This document shows, piece after piece, positions 24,128 to 32,360 of a DNA stretch of 35,059 nt. Both the position numbers and the translations under genes were made by a program. The stretch is taken from NCBI RefSeq assembly GCF_022565475.1, contig NZ_JAIUMR010000017.1, forward strand, positions 1 to 35,059, written 5' to 3'. Numbering within the stretch: the stretch's first letter is position 1; each line of letters opens with the position of its first letter. The notes under the pieces are model-generated. The model did not search any database. It was not told the DNA's origin and was given only the letters and a program-made list of their open reading frames with translations. Origin of the DNA: Aliidiomarina sp. (lineage in GTDB: Bacteria; Pseudomonadota; Gammaproteobacteria; Enterobacterales; Alteromonadaceae).

Positions 24128-25672
24128 TTAGGTTGCTAATTTCAGCGTTAACGTCGCAATACAACCGCGACCTTCTGGGTTATTTTCTAACCGCAGCTGC
24201 CCCCGGTATTCCTGGGCAACATTGGTTACAATCGCTAAGCCCAAGCCCGTTCCTTCTCCTTGCCCTTTGGTGGTGACAAACGGTTCCATCAGTTCTTGTT
24301 CCGACAATGCCTCACTTAAACCGGGCCCATCATCAAGTACCCGAATGGTCACTTCTGGCTGTTGCCTTGAATGCAGACTGACGGGGCCAGATTCATAGTC
24401 GACTTGCACCACCACCCATTGGTCGGCAACTTGTGCGGCATTACGGACTAAATTCACCATTGCCAGCTCAAGCCGCGAAGCGCTCGCATAAAAAGTAGGT
24501 AGCGGCTGGTCCGGCAGTATCAGCCGCAATTGCAGCGCCTCGTCGTCGAGTTCGTGGCGAATACTGTCTAACACGCCTTGTAATAACTCCGGCAAGCTGA
24601 TTGCAGCGTCATCCGCAACTTCTTCAATGTGCTCCTCGGCGGGACGACAATAATTCAGGAGCTGTTGAACAATTCGAGTTAAACGCGCCACTTGGCCACG
24701 GATCGCAGTTAATTGACGCTGCCGATCGGGATCATTCTCTTTGCGCAATAAACGCTGAGCCCGGCCATCAATTACCGTCAGTGGCGCACCAAGTTCATGA
24801 GCAATGCCACTGGCAACATTGCCGATCGCGGCCATTTTTTCTTGATGTTGCAGCTTTTCGGCAAGCTCTTGCTCTTGCCGCCGAGCCTGTTCGAGTTCTT
24901 CGTCTTTGCGCTCAATACTGTCGAGCATTTGATTCAAACCACGCGCGATCTCTGCCACTTCACCCGGTCCGTCCGTTGCGGTTCGGTAATCTCGTTCTCC
25001 TGCTTCCACCCGTGTCATCGCCTGCTTCAGTTGATTGACATGACGACCGACCCCGCGATAGTGACCAAAAATCACCACAGTTAACGTCAGTAATGCCATC
25101 GCCAGCCAAATCACCCAAGCCGCTCGGGTCAGACGCGCAAAGGAAGCCTCGAAGTCGCTGGCCTGACGATTAATTTGGATAAACCCATTCGGTTGCCCGA
25201 GCGGATCGAATAAGGGTAAAAACTGCGAGTACATTTCCACCCCGGAAATTTGTCGGGTGCGTTCTTGCTGCTCACCGGTCAACACCACTTCCTGCGCTAC
25301 TCGGCTGCGACTTAGGTCACGCGAAGCAATACCCGCTGCCGCCACTCGATTACCGTTGGCGTCGTATACCGACGCGCCATAAACTCGGCCAATTTCGAAC
25401 ACCGACTCAAGCGCACGTTGTACCGCCTCTTCGTCATTCTCCAAAATAGCTTCCTGCACAGGTAAGCGGATGGCCCGACCCAGCAACTCCAAATCATCTT
25501 TGAGTCGTTCGGTTTCAAGACTATTGAGTCGCTCAATACCAACCCCCAGCCCGATACCCACAATCGCTAGCATGGGAATAACGACGTACACCAGGAGGGC
25601 GCGCTGAACACCCGATAACTTCCACCATGAGGCAGATGACGCTAAATTTCGTTTCACATTAAGTTCTCGCAT
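24128..25672 (-). CDS. Membrane-bound sensor histidine kinase
   Basis: This 514-residue protein is the sensor partner of the downstream NtrC-type regulator. It has two membrane helices (about 25-46 and 184-203) flanking a periplasmic domain of about 138 residues (RVYGASVYDANGNRVAAAG), a HAMP domain (about 204-256), a coiled coil, and a HisKA domain with His292 in GIAHELGAPLTVIDGRAQR. The HATPase domain has NLVRNAAQV, DDGPGLSE and GEGTGLGLAIV. The stimulus is unknown. No good ribosome binding site precedes the ATG at 25672. A TATACT -10 box lies about 52 bp upstream and the TGACA repeat cluster sits between the two. Confidence 0.94.
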   Translation of the reverse strand: MRELNVKRNLASSASWWKLSGVQRALLVYVVIPMLAIVGIGLGVGIERLNSLETERLKDDLELLGRAIRLPVQEAILENDEEAVQRALESVFEIGRVYGASVYDANGNRVAAAGIASRDLSRSRVAQEVVLTGEQQERTRQISGVEMYSQFLPLFDPLGQPNGFIQINRQASDFEASFARLTRAAWVIWLAMALLTLTVVIFGHYRGVGRHVNQLKQAMTRVEAGERDYRTATDGPGEVAEIARGLNQMLDSIERKDEELEQARRQEQELAEKLQHQEKMAAIGNVASGIAHELGAPLTVIDGRAQRLLRKENDPDRQRQLTAIRGQVARLTRIVQQLLNYCRPAEEHIEEVADDAAISLPELLQGVLDSIRHELDDEALQLRLILPDQPLPTFYASASRLELAMVNLVRNAAQVADQWVVVQVDYESGPVSLHSRQQPEVTIRVLDDGPGLSEALSEQELMEPFVTTKGQGEGTGLGLAIVTNVAQEYRGQLRLENNPEGRGCIATLTLKLAT

Positions 25673-25682
25673 TGGCTAATTC

Positions 25683-25721
25683 TGACACAAAATGACACGG
25701 ACATAAATGACACATGTGACA
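25683..25721. promoter_or_regulatory. TGACA repeat cluster, candidate enhancer/operator
   Basis: TGACAC occurs at 25683, 25693 and 25708, and TGACA occurs again at 25717, all in the same orientation with spacings of 10, 15 and 9 bp. The last two surround a perfect CACATGTG palindrome (25711-25718). The cluster is 109-147 bp upstream of the sigma-54 promoter. It is also just downstream of a minus-strand TATACT (25724-25729) for the kinase operon. It could therefore bind the NtrC-type regulator for activation on one side and autoregulation on the other. Confidence 0.5.
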
Positions 25722-25829
25722 AAAGTATACACATTAAGTCGCTAAAAGCGTCTGTTAAGATTCCGCCAAAATATTGTAAAGCCCGTGCATTTAACTAAAA
25801 ATCAATAACTTATGATAACAACTTAAAAG

Positions 25830-25846
25830 TTGGCATGGTCTTCGCT
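25830..25846 (+). promoter_or_regulatory. Sigma-54 (-24/-12) promoter of the DUF4168 gene
   Basis: TTGGCATGGTCTTCGCT matches the consensus YTGGCACGRNNNTTGCW at all but two positions and keeps the required GG-N10-GC spacing (GG 25832-25833, GC 25844-25845). Transcription would start near 25857 and give a leader of about 42 bases before the ATG at 25899. The neighbouring regulator has the GAFTGA sigma-54 loop, which strengthens the call. Confidence 0.75.
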
Positions 25847-25898
25847 TTATTCTTGAGTGACAACTTAATAAATTTGAAAAACGTCCACAGGAGGACTC

Positions 25899-26294
25899 AT
25901 GTTAAAACGTACTTTTGCACTTTCAGCTCTCGTTGCCGCTATGTTCGCGACACCAGCTCTGGCACAAGACCAAGATGCAGCGGCGTACGCGCAACAGCAA
26001 ATGGAACAAATGGCCAATGAGCCAGTAACTGATGAGCAACTCGAGAAGTTCGTCGAAGCCATTGAGCACATTGAACGCATCAATAATGAGTTCGTGACGG
26101 CGCTAGAAAGCGTTGAAACTCAAGAAGCCGCGCAAGAACTACAAATGAACGCTCAGCGTGAAATGGTTGAGTCCGTTGAAGACACCGGATTGAGCGTTGA
26201 AGAGTACAACGCGCTGGCCTATCGTTTGCAGAACGACCCAGAAGTTCAGCGCCGCGTTGAAGAAATGCGTGAAGACGAAGACGAGCGCTATTAA
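25899..26294 (+). CDS. Secreted DUF4168 family protein
   Basis: This 131-residue protein has a signal peptide cleaved near residue 22 (TPALAQDQ) and a mature, acidic, helix-rich domain of the DUF4168 type: VTDEQLEKFVEAIEHIERIN, an Ala/Glu-rich linker, then GLSVEEYNALAYRLQNDPEVQRRV. Family function is unknown. AGGAGG eight bases before the ATG predicts strong translation. Its promoter looks sigma-54 dependent and is divergent from a histidine kinase/NtrC-type pair, so it is probably a regulated target, perhaps an envelope-stress or surface-associated protein. That last step is inference. A strong terminator follows, so it is monocistronic. Confidence 0.92.
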   Translation: MLKRTFALSALVAAMFATPALAQDQDAAAYAQQQMEQMANEPVTDEQLEKFVEAIEHIERINNEFVTALESVETQEAAQELQMNAQREMVESVEDTGLSVEEYNALAYRLQNDPEVQRRVEEMREDEDERY

Positions 26295-26326
26295 TCACTG
26301 CTCTTGAATAGCAGTTCGCACGTCCG

Positions 26327-26357
26327 AAGCCCCGACATTGTCGGGGCTTTCTTGTCT
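26327..26357 (+). terminator. Intrinsic terminator of the DUF4168 gene
   Basis: A perfect 10-bp stem AAGCCCCGAC/GTCGGGGCTT with a three-base loop is followed by TTCTTGTCTT. It lies 33 bp after the stop codon. Confidence 0.88.
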
Positions 26358-26506
26358 TCAAAGCACGGTGTTCACTCATTCTCTTCTGACGTTATGCTAA
26401 TACTGAATTTTTACGGTATGATGTTGGCGTTCGCGTGCAGCAAGACTTCCCGAGAAAGTCTGCATTGCATGTCATTGTCTGAGATAACAACAGAAGAGGA
26501 ATTACT

Positions 26507-28180
26507 ATGCGCCACCTTTGGTTAGGTGCGTCAGCGCTCGTTTTGCTCGCCGCATGTGCAGAAGCACCGCAGCAGGCCGAAGTTGACCCGTATGCACCGC
26601 AAGCAGACGCTGAAGGGCTGATTGACGCCCATTTTAGCGACACCTACCGTGAACATTTACGCACTTTGTCATCTGACGAATTTGAAGGTCGTGCACCCGG
26701 CACCCGCGGTGAAGAGCTGACTATCGATTATATCGCCGGCATTATGCGTGATCTCGGCATTCAGTCGTTCACCAACGAAGACTATACGCAGCCGGTGCCA
26801 CTGGTCCGTATCGCACCAAGTCGCGTGACCAATATGCAGCTTGAACACAACGGCGAAACGAGCGAACTGACCTACCGCAGCGAAATGATGGGCTGGACCA
26901 ACCGCGTGGTTGACGGTGTGACTGTTGAAAACAGCGACATGGTATTCGTTGGCTACGGTATTGTTGCGCCGGAATTTGGCTGGAACGACTACGAAGGTCT
27001 CGACGTTGAAGGCAAAACTGTGGTGATGTTTGTTAACGACCCTGGTTATGCTACACAAGATCCTGAATTATTTAACGGCAATGCCATGACGTACTATGGC
27101 CGTTGGACCTACAAATTTGAAGAAGCCGCCCGCCAAGGCGCAACCGGCGCGATTATTATTCATGAAGACGGTCCAGCCGGTTACGGCTGGGGTGTCATCG
27201 CTGGCGGTTCGCCAGTGCGTTTCACCATGAAAACTGAAAACAACAACATGCACCGCGTTGAACTCGAAGGTTGGGTGACTGCGGATAGCGCTGAAAAGTT
27301 GTTTGCAAATGCCGGCATTTCCTTGGCTGAAGCACATGAACTGGCACTATCGTCAGACTTTGCTCCGGTTGACCTAAACACCAGCATGTCGATGATTGTT
27401 GAAAACGAGTTCTCATATCTCGATACCCACAATATTGTTGGTTACATTGAAGGCAGCACCTACCCAGAAGAGCACATTATTTATATGGCGCACTGGGACC
27501 ATATGGGTGTTGACCCCATTAGTGGTGAAATTTTCAATGGTGCTCAAGACAACGCAACTGGCACAGCTGCATTACTGTCTATGGCAGAGAAATTTGCTGC
27601 TGGTGAAACACCAGAGCGAACCGTGGTCTTTGCATTTGTCGGCGCTGAAGAACGCGGTCTACTTGGCTCTGCTTGGTACGCCGAAAATCCGTTAATGCCT
27701 CTAGGTAAAACAGTCGCGGGCTTTAACATGGACATGTTCTATGCGCACGGCCCAGTGCGTGACTTTGTTGTGGTCGGTTGGAATAATTCCAACATGCAAG
27801 ACTTTGCTGAGTCACACGTCATCGCGCAAAACCGTTACATGTCGCCAGAAAACAACCCAGAAGCGGGTATTTTCTATCGCTCAGATCACTTCAGCCTTGC
27901 CAAGCAAGGTGTGCCAGTACTCTATGCAAAAGGCGGCGTCGATCACTTCACGCTTGGCCGCGAGTACGGTGAGCGCGAAGCGGCTGAATTTATTGCCAAC
28001 CGCTATCACAAAGTTGCTGACAAATACGACCCCGAGTGGGATTTACGCGGCATTCACCAAGACATGTGGGTGTTTTTCCGCACCGGCCGTGACCTTGCCA
28101 ATAGTCGTGTTTGGCCACAATGGGCTACCGGCAACGAGTTTGAAGCGAAGCGCTTAGAAACCGAAGACATGCGCCGTTAA
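26507..28180 (+). CDS. Secreted M28 family zinc peptidase (lipoprotein)
   Basis: This 557-residue protein is an M28 metallopeptidase with a lipoprotein signal peptide (lipobox LLAAC, Cys17), so it is likely an exposed or periplasmic aminopeptidase. A PA-type insert lies at about 125-290. The di-zinc site is intact: His329 and Asp331 in AHWDHMG, Asp348 in GAQDNATG, catalytic Glu381/Glu382 in GAEERG, Asp409 in FNMDMF, and a C-terminal His in YRSDHFSL. GAAGAGG precedes the ATG. The 5' region contains a hairpin AGACTT/AAGTCT and a TATGAT -10 candidate (26417-26422). A strong terminator follows. Substrate is probably N-terminal residues of peptides imported as nutrients. Confidence 0.93.
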   Translation: MRHLWLGASALVLLAACAEAPQQAEVDPYAPQADAEGLIDAHFSDTYREHLRTLSSDEFEGRAPGTRGEELTIDYIAGIMRDLGIQSFTNEDYTQPVPLVRIAPSRVTNMQLEHNGETSELTYRSEMMGWTNRVVDGVTVENSDMVFVGYGIVAPEFGWNDYEGLDVEGKTVVMFVNDPGYATQDPELFNGNAMTYYGRWTYKFEEAARQGATGAIIIHEDGPAGYGWGVIAGGSPVRFTMKTENNNMHRVELEGWVTADSAEKLFANAGISLAEAHELALSSDFAPVDLNTSMSMIVENEFSYLDTHNIVGYIEGSTYPEEHIIYMAHWDHMGVDPISGEIFNGAQDNATGTAALLSMAEKFAAGETPERTVVFAFVGAEERGLLGSAWYAENPLMPLGKTVAGFNMDMFYAHGPVRDFVVVGWNNSNMQDFAESHVIAQNRYMSPENNPEAGIFYRSDHFSLAKQGVPVLYAKGGVDHFTLGREYGEREAAEFIANRYHKVADKYDPEWDLRGIHQDMWVFFRTGRDLANSRVWPQWATGNEFEAKRLETEDMRR

Positions 28181-28206
28181 TTTAAACTCAGCGTTAACGT
28201 TAGAAG

Positions 28207-28236
28207 CGGGAAGACATAGTGTCTTCCCGTTTTTTA
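28207..28236 (+). terminator. Intrinsic terminator of the M28 peptidase gene
   Basis: A perfect 10-bp stem CGGGAAGACA/TGTCTTCCCG with a TAG loop is followed by seven T. It separates the peptidase gene from the convergent glycosyltransferase gene, which ends at 28244. Confidence 0.93.
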
Positions 28237-28243
28237 TTGAAGC

Positions 28244-29287
28244 CTAAGCGGAAAGCGCGATGCGCTGAGTGTGCAGCCAGAGCTGTTGATGAAGTTTGGC
28301 AACCGGTTCATAGGCGCCATTGGCGAGCCACTCCGCGAGCACAGGTCCCACATCCGGCCATTCCATGCGCACGGTGCGGCTTGTTTCTAGCCATTCCTCG
28401 ACATCGTTCACATTCAGCGAGTCCATTACCGTTGCGAGCTGACGTGTGGCTAAACAATGGGCATTTGCAAGCTGTTCGAATTGTCCTGTCAGAGGCTTAA
28501 CGAGTAATTTCTTGCCATACGCAAGCGCTTCACTGCTGGTTTCAAAGCCAGCGTTAGCGATAACACCTTCAGCACGTGCAAAGGCGAGTGCGAACCCTTG
28601 GCGGGATGGGGCAAAACACTGAATATGACCGTGATCTTCACGTTGCGCCTCTGGGTGATAGACGGCAAATTGATACTCGGGGAAATTCTGCAGCAAAGCC
28701 AGCACGTGCGCCAGCGGCTCAAACGGTAAATAGACTAAAATTTCATGGCCCAAGATCGGCAAGGCGCCGGCGGGTCGATGAATCAACGGCGGTAATACGT
28801 GTGGGCCGATGTCTTCCCAATGCATACCCACGGTGACATCGCAGGGCGCAAACTGGCGCAACATAGTCCGTTGCAGTAAAGAGGTCGGTAATGCAGCAGA
28901 CTGTTTGAAAAAAGCATACTGGCGGCCTAATCCAATACAGCGAACCCCTTGACGGCGAGCGGCCCATGCGGTCACCGGCTCAAAATCCGTCACCACCAGA
29001 TCGTATCGGCTGAGGTCTAACTCACGCACGTCCTGCCAAAATTGTGTCCAAGGATTGTGGCTAATGGTATCGAGTACCGAGACGCGACCATCGCGCACTT
29101 GAAAGCTTAATCCTTGCCGCCATTGATAAGCACCGAAGGCCTCCATATCAAACAATTTTTCTGGTGCCCGACCGGAGACGAGAAAGTCAGCTTGCACGCT
29201 AGGATGATGCGAGAGCGCTTGTGCCAATGCATGGCAACGGCTGATATGACCATTACCAGTCCCCTGTACGCCAATTAAAATATTCAT
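28244..29287 (-). CDS. MJ1255-type glycosyltransferase family protein
   Basis: This 347-residue protein resembles the MJ1255/GT28-like glycosyltransferase family (GT-B fold). The N-terminal nucleotide-fold opening is MNILIGVQGTGNGHISRCHA, and the C-terminal donor-binding segment is GVIANAGFETSSEALAYGKK with LVKPLTGQFEQLANA. The ATG at 29287 is chosen because AAGGA lies seven bases upstream and the family start aligns there; the open frame continues another 67 codons into the PAP2 gene but without family similarity. It begins 22 bp after the PAP2 phosphatase gene, so the two may act on a lipid-linked glycan. The acceptor is unknown. Confidence 0.88.
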   Translation of the reverse strand: MNILIGVQGTGNGHISRCHALAQALSHHPSVQADFLVSGRAPEKLFDMEAFGAYQWRQGLSFQVRDGRVSVLDTISHNPWTQFWQDVRELDLSRYDLVVTDFEPVTAWAARRQGVRCIGLGRQYAFFKQSAALPTSLLQRTMLRQFAPCDVTVGMHWEDIGPHVLPPLIHRPAGALPILGHEILVYLPFEPLAHVLALLQNFPEYQFAVYHPEAQREDHGHIQCFAPSRQGFALAFARAEGVIANAGFETSSEALAYGKKLLVKPLTGQFEQLANAHCLATRQLATVMDSLNVNDVEEWLETSRTVRMEWPDVGPVLAEWLANGAYEPVAKLHQQLWLHTQRIALSA

Positions 29288-29309
29288 CGTCCGTTCCTTT
29301 TCCTGATGA

Positions 29310-29888
29310 CTACAAGATGCCGCTGATCGAGAGTGCGAGCCAACCGAGCGCCGAACCCAACGCCGCTCCAGCCAGAATATCCGTGGGGTAATGCACACCC
29401 AAGGCAATGCGTGACAAACCAACCAATGCCGCCCAGATGAACAATGGCACTGCGAGTGCAGGTAACAGGGTCGCGGTGGCCGTGGCAAAAAGAAATGCCG
29501 CGGTAGTATGGCCCGAAGGAAAGCTGAATTTGTCGCTTGCTTGAATCAACGAAGCGAAGTGAGGGAGTCGCGAGTAAGGTCGGCTGCGACGAAGGGTGTT
29601 CTTTAACAGCCAATAAATCGGAAGCTCAATAGCGAAGGCCAGCAAGAGAACCTGCAGGACGGGGAAGGCTTGAGTTGAGCCCACTGCAAACAAAGCCAGG
29701 CAAAAAAGTAAATAGCCGTAACCATCGCCGGAACGCGACAACCAGCGAGCCAGCGCGCCATTGCCGGGGCGCCGCAATTGTTGACTGAGCCAGCAAAAGC
29801 AGCGATCTTCGAGCTGCTGCGCTTGCATCCACTTGGATAACGGCGGCGACTTTTGACGACTGACTAGGCTTGAAGTTTTCATCATCAT
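29310..29888 (-). CDS. PAP2 family lipid phosphatase
   Basis: This 192-residue integral membrane protein is a phosphatidic acid phosphatase type 2 family member. The three catalytic motifs are present: KNTLRRSRP, FPSGHTTAAFLFA and SRIALGVHYPTDILAG. About five or six hydrophobic segments cover residues 55-190. Three consecutive ATG codons begin the frame; GGGAG is only two bases from the first, so the second or third is the likelier start. The gene precedes the glycosyltransferase gene by 22 bp. Substrates in the family include phosphatidate, phosphatidylglycerophosphate and undecaprenyl pyrophosphate, and sequence alone does not decide among them. Confidence 0.92.
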   Translation of the reverse strand: MMMKTSSLVSRQKSPPLSKWMQAQQLEDRCFCWLSQQLRRPGNGALARWLSRSGDGYGYLLFCLALFAVGSTQAFPVLQVLLLAFAIELPIYWLLKNTLRRSRPYSRLPHFASLIQASDKFSFPSGHTTAAFLFATATATLLPALAVPLFIWAALVGLSRIALGVHYPTDILAGAALGSALGWLALSISGIL

Positions 29889-30080
29889 GGCTCCCGTCTT
29901 TCAGTTGTAGCTAGTGTAGGTGGGGGCAATGACAGATTTGTTACAGCGGCATGATCGTTTGATTAATTATTCATCAAGTGAACCAAGGCTTTCGCAGCGG
30001 CTCTCTTGTTTCTAAAAGGCGGCTGAGGCATGATGCAAGCCTTGTTTAACCTGTTCCCTCTTCGCTAGGAAATCGACGTT

Positions 30081-30656
30081 ATGATGCAATTATTCGGCAG
30101 CTTCACTTCACCTTTTGTCCGTCATATTCGGGTTGCGTTAGCGGATACCGGCCTAGCACACGAATTTATTGAAACCGATTACAGCCAAAGCGCCGCTGGC
30201 TCTCCGGCACAGCGCGTACCTTTTTTACGCACTGACGTCGGTGGTAAGACACTGCAACTCAATGACTCCACCTCGATTCTTAAATTGATCCGCGAGTCCG
30301 CCGGTGAATCGTTTTGCGCTGATGTCGAGTCACTGGATTTATACTGCCTGATTAACACCGCTCTCGACACCACCGTTAATTTGTTTTTACTTGAGCGCGA
30401 AGGCTTAACGAGCGATGCGAATCCATATTTACAGCGGCAAGCGGCTCGCATTCAAACCTCGTTACTAGCACTGGAAGACTATCCGTGGCCAGCGCAATTA
30501 CCATGGGATGATGCTGGCATTCGCCTGGCTTGCTTTATGGACTGGGCGCTTTTCCGTCAACGCTTAGACTTCAGCAACTATCCAACGTTACTGAAATTAC
30601 TCAACGACGCGAAAGCACAGCCGTCGTTTGTCGCTACCGCGCCACCACAGGCATAA
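30081..30656 (+). CDS. Glutathione S-transferase-like protein
   Basis: This 191-residue protein has an N-terminal thioredoxin-like GST domain (MQLFGSFTSPFVRHIRVALA, QRVPFLRTD, LNDSTSILKLI with the glutathione-binding cis-Pro and Ser) followed by a helical C-terminal domain. It is shorter than typical GSTs (200-220). The second in-frame ATG at 30084 is equally possible; the ribosome binding site AGGA is ten bases from the first. It is followed after 5 bp by an EamA transporter, so the pair is likely an operon. The substrate is unknown. Confidence 0.85.
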   Translation: MMQLFGSFTSPFVRHIRVALADTGLAHEFIETDYSQSAAGSPAQRVPFLRTDVGGKTLQLNDSTSILKLIRESAGESFCADVESLDLYCLINTALDTTVNLFLLEREGLTSDANPYLQRQAARIQTSLLALEDYPWPAQLPWDDAGIRLACFMDWALFRQRLDFSNYPTLLKLLNDAKAQPSFVATAPPQA

Positions 30657-30661
30657 CCCGC

Positions 30662-31561
30662 ATGGCCGCTGAACGTCGCGCATTTCTCTTGGCGTTAGCG
30701 GCCGTTTTGTTGTGGTCGACCGTTGCGACCGCCTTTAAGATTACCCTGACTTATCTCTCGCCACTGCAAATGGTTGCTGCGGCGAGCGTGGTTTCTTTTG
30801 CATTTTTGCTCTTCGTGATTTTGGTACAACAGCGCCAGCACGAAATCATTCCCGAACTGCGTAAGCACCTGCGTTATTACCTTGCACTGGGCTTGCTCAA
30901 TCCTTTGATTTACTACTTAGTGTTGTTTCAGGCCTATACCTTATTGCCCGCTTCACAGGCACAGCCACTGAACTACACTTGGGCGATTGCCTTAACCTTG
31001 ATGGCCGCGGTATTTCTTGGCCAAAAAATTCGCAAACGTGATTGGATCGCCTGCGTGCTTGGTTATCTCGGTGTGTTGGTGATTGCGACCCGAGGCGATA
31101 TCCTTGGTTTAAACTTTACCAGTGTTGCCGGGGTGGGCTGGGCGTTATTGTCGACATTTTTGTGGGCGGGTTATTGGATTTTGAATACCCGCCATCAGTC
31201 CGAGCCGGTCTTAACGTTATTGCTGTGTTTTGGTATTTCCTTGCCGTTCTCTCTGGCTGCGAGCTGGTATTTTACCGACTGGAGCGGTATTCCGTGGCAA
31301 GGCTGGGCCGCCGTGACCTACGTTGGTCTATTCGAAATGGGTTTAACCTTCGTATTGTGGCTAAAAGCGATGAAATTGACGCAAAACACCGCGAAAATAA
31401 GCAATTTAATTTTTATTTCGCCGTTTATCTCGCTTGTGTTACTTGCCGTCATTATTGGTGAAACCATTTACCCAGCCACAGTTGTTGGTTTGCTATTGAT
31501 TATTGGTGGATTGGTCATTCAACAATGGCGCCGGCGCACGCGCGTGGCCGGCGAAGGTTGA
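30662..31561 (+). CDS. EamA/DMT family transporter
   Basis: This 299-residue inner-membrane protein is a drug/metabolite transporter superfamily member with two EamA repeats (about 8-140 and 153-290) and ten predicted helices. Typical repeat ends are LNYTWAIALTLMAAVFLGQK with LGYLGVLVIATRG, and ISNLIFISPFISLVLLAVII with TVVGLLLIIGGLVIQ. The ATG at 30662 (MAAERRAF) is chosen because the first helix starts directly after it; the open frame extends 44 codons into the GST gene without membrane character. A weak AGGC precedes it. It converges with the XRE gene with two bases between stops. Substrate unknown. Confidence 0.92.
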   Translation: MAAERRAFLLALAAVLLWSTVATAFKITLTYLSPLQMVAAASVVSFAFLLFVILVQQRQHEIIPELRKHLRYYLALGLLNPLIYYLVLFQAYTLLPASQAQPLNYTWAIALTLMAAVFLGQKIRKRDWIACVLGYLGVLVIATRGDILGLNFTSVAGVGWALLSTFLWAGYWILNTRHQSEPVLTLLLCFGISLPFSLAASWYFTDWSGIPWQGWAAVTYVGLFEMGLTFVLWLKAMKLTQNTAKISNLIFISPFISLVLLAVIIGETIYPATVVGLLLIIGGLVIQQWRRRTRVAGEG

Positions 31562-31563
31562 GG

Positions 31564-31872
31564 CTAACTACCATTAAATAGGACGGTGACCGCGACACCG
31601 GCAGCAAAACCAATCAGCAACGCCATGCAGGTCGGTAATAACCAAACCGGTTTAGCACGGCCTTGATCGGCACTTGGCGTTTGCGACAACAGTATTTCAC
31701 GTGGCACCTCGAGTACCGCACAAATTGCATTGCAGGTTTCTAACGAGCCTTGTCCTTGACTCTCAACACGCTGGATCGTGCGCAAGCTCAGTCCAGCGAC
31801 ATCACCCAACTGCTGTTGCGTCCAGCCTTTTTGCAGGCGCTTTTCACGGACAATTTCAGCATTTACGTTCAT
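31564..31872 (-). CDS. Membrane-anchored XRE-family regulator
   Basis: This 102-residue protein has an HTH_3/Cro-CI DNA-binding domain at residues about 6-62 (RLQKGWTQQQLGDVAGLSLR, TIQRVESQGQGS) and then a single hydrophobic helix at about 76-98 (VWLLPTCMALLIGFAAGVAV). The layout suggests a DNA-binding protein fixed to the inner membrane. AAGGTGG is nine bases upstream of the ATG. It follows the 153-residue membrane protein gene by 12 bp, forming a two-gene unit. The operator could be one of the palindromes at 32361-32449. Membrane anchoring may let it report on its neighbour, but that is inference. Confidence 0.88.
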   Translation of the reverse strand: MNVNAEIVREKRLQKGWTQQQLGDVAGLSLRTIQRVESQGQGSLETCNAICAVLEVPREILLSQTPSADQGRAKPVWLLPTCMALLIGFAAGVAVTVLFNGS

Positions 31873-31884
31873 TCCAAAGCCACC

Positions 31885-32346
31885 TTACCCAAAAAAGAAG
31901 TATTTCGTGAGCTTGGCAAACGTATAGCCAACACCGTAACCAACGACAAGACCAATCAGCAGACTGGTAATCCAACGCCAGGTCGATTGCTTCGGCTTTT
32001 CCCCTTTTTGCTCTTCCGCAAACAGGATAATTTCATCTTGGTCAATCAGTTGCTCGCCGCGATAGAGCTCGGCGACATAAATGCCACGAAAGGCGTCACC
32101 CCAGCTGCGTACACCAACTTTCAACGCATACGCTTCACCGTCCACCTGAAAGGTATGGGTGCTCATTTTTCGATAGGAACGGTTTGACGAAACGAGTTCA
32201 TCGTCTAAGTAAATGCGCTCGGCGCCGGTAAAGCTGGAAAACCAAACGCGTAATTGGAGACCACGCACATCAAAGTAAAAATTACCGCCATTGCTCATGG
32301 ATAAGGAGCTTTTCGGGCTGTTCGTCAAAGATTGTTGCTCTTTCAT
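31885..32346 (-). CDS. Hypothetical tail-anchored membrane protein
   Basis: I do not recognise this 153-residue protein. Residues about 20-110 look like a small beta-rich soluble domain (FYFDVRGLQLRVWFSSFTGA, ERIYLDDELVSSNRSY, HTFQVDGEAYALKVGV). It is followed by a charged linker and one glycine-rich helix at about 124-144 (WITSLLIGLVVGYGVGYTF), so the domain is probably cytoplasmic and tail-anchored, or the reverse. AAGGA lies seven bases before the ATG. It is cotranscribed with the membrane-anchored XRE regulator 12 bp downstream, which suggests that the two act together. Function unknown. Confidence 0.8.
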   Translation of the reverse strand: MKEQQSLTNSPKSSLSMSNGGNFYFDVRGLQLRVWFSSFTGAERIYLDDELVSSNRSYRKMSTHTFQVDGEAYALKVGVRSWGDAFRGIYVAELYRGEQLIDQDEIILFAEEQKGEKPKQSTWRWITSLLIGLVVGYGVGYTFAKLTKYFFFG

Positions 32347-32360
32347 GTTGTATTCCTTGG

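Noticed and set aside
24105-24164. Longer N-terminus for the response regulator
   Set aside because: The extra 19 residues overlap the kinase coding region, have no receiver-domain similarity, and the ATG at 24107 has a good ribosome binding site.
26424-26439. Second sigma-54-like box (TTGGCGTTCGCGTGCA) upstream of the M28 peptidase
   Set aside because: GG and GC are separated by nine instead of ten bases, which normally destroys -24/-12 recognition.
29288-29488. 67-residue N-terminal extension of the glycosyltransferase
   Set aside because: It lies inside the PAP2 gene in another frame and the family start is at 29287 with AAGGA upstream.
29928-30014. 28-codon frame between the PAP2 and GST genes
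   Set aside because: Short, polar, without conserved features, and with poorly spaced G-rich sequence in place of a proper ribosome binding site.
30530-30661. 44-residue extension of the EamA transporter
   Set aside because: It overlaps the GST-like gene out of frame and has no membrane character; the ATG at 30662 begins directly before the first helix.
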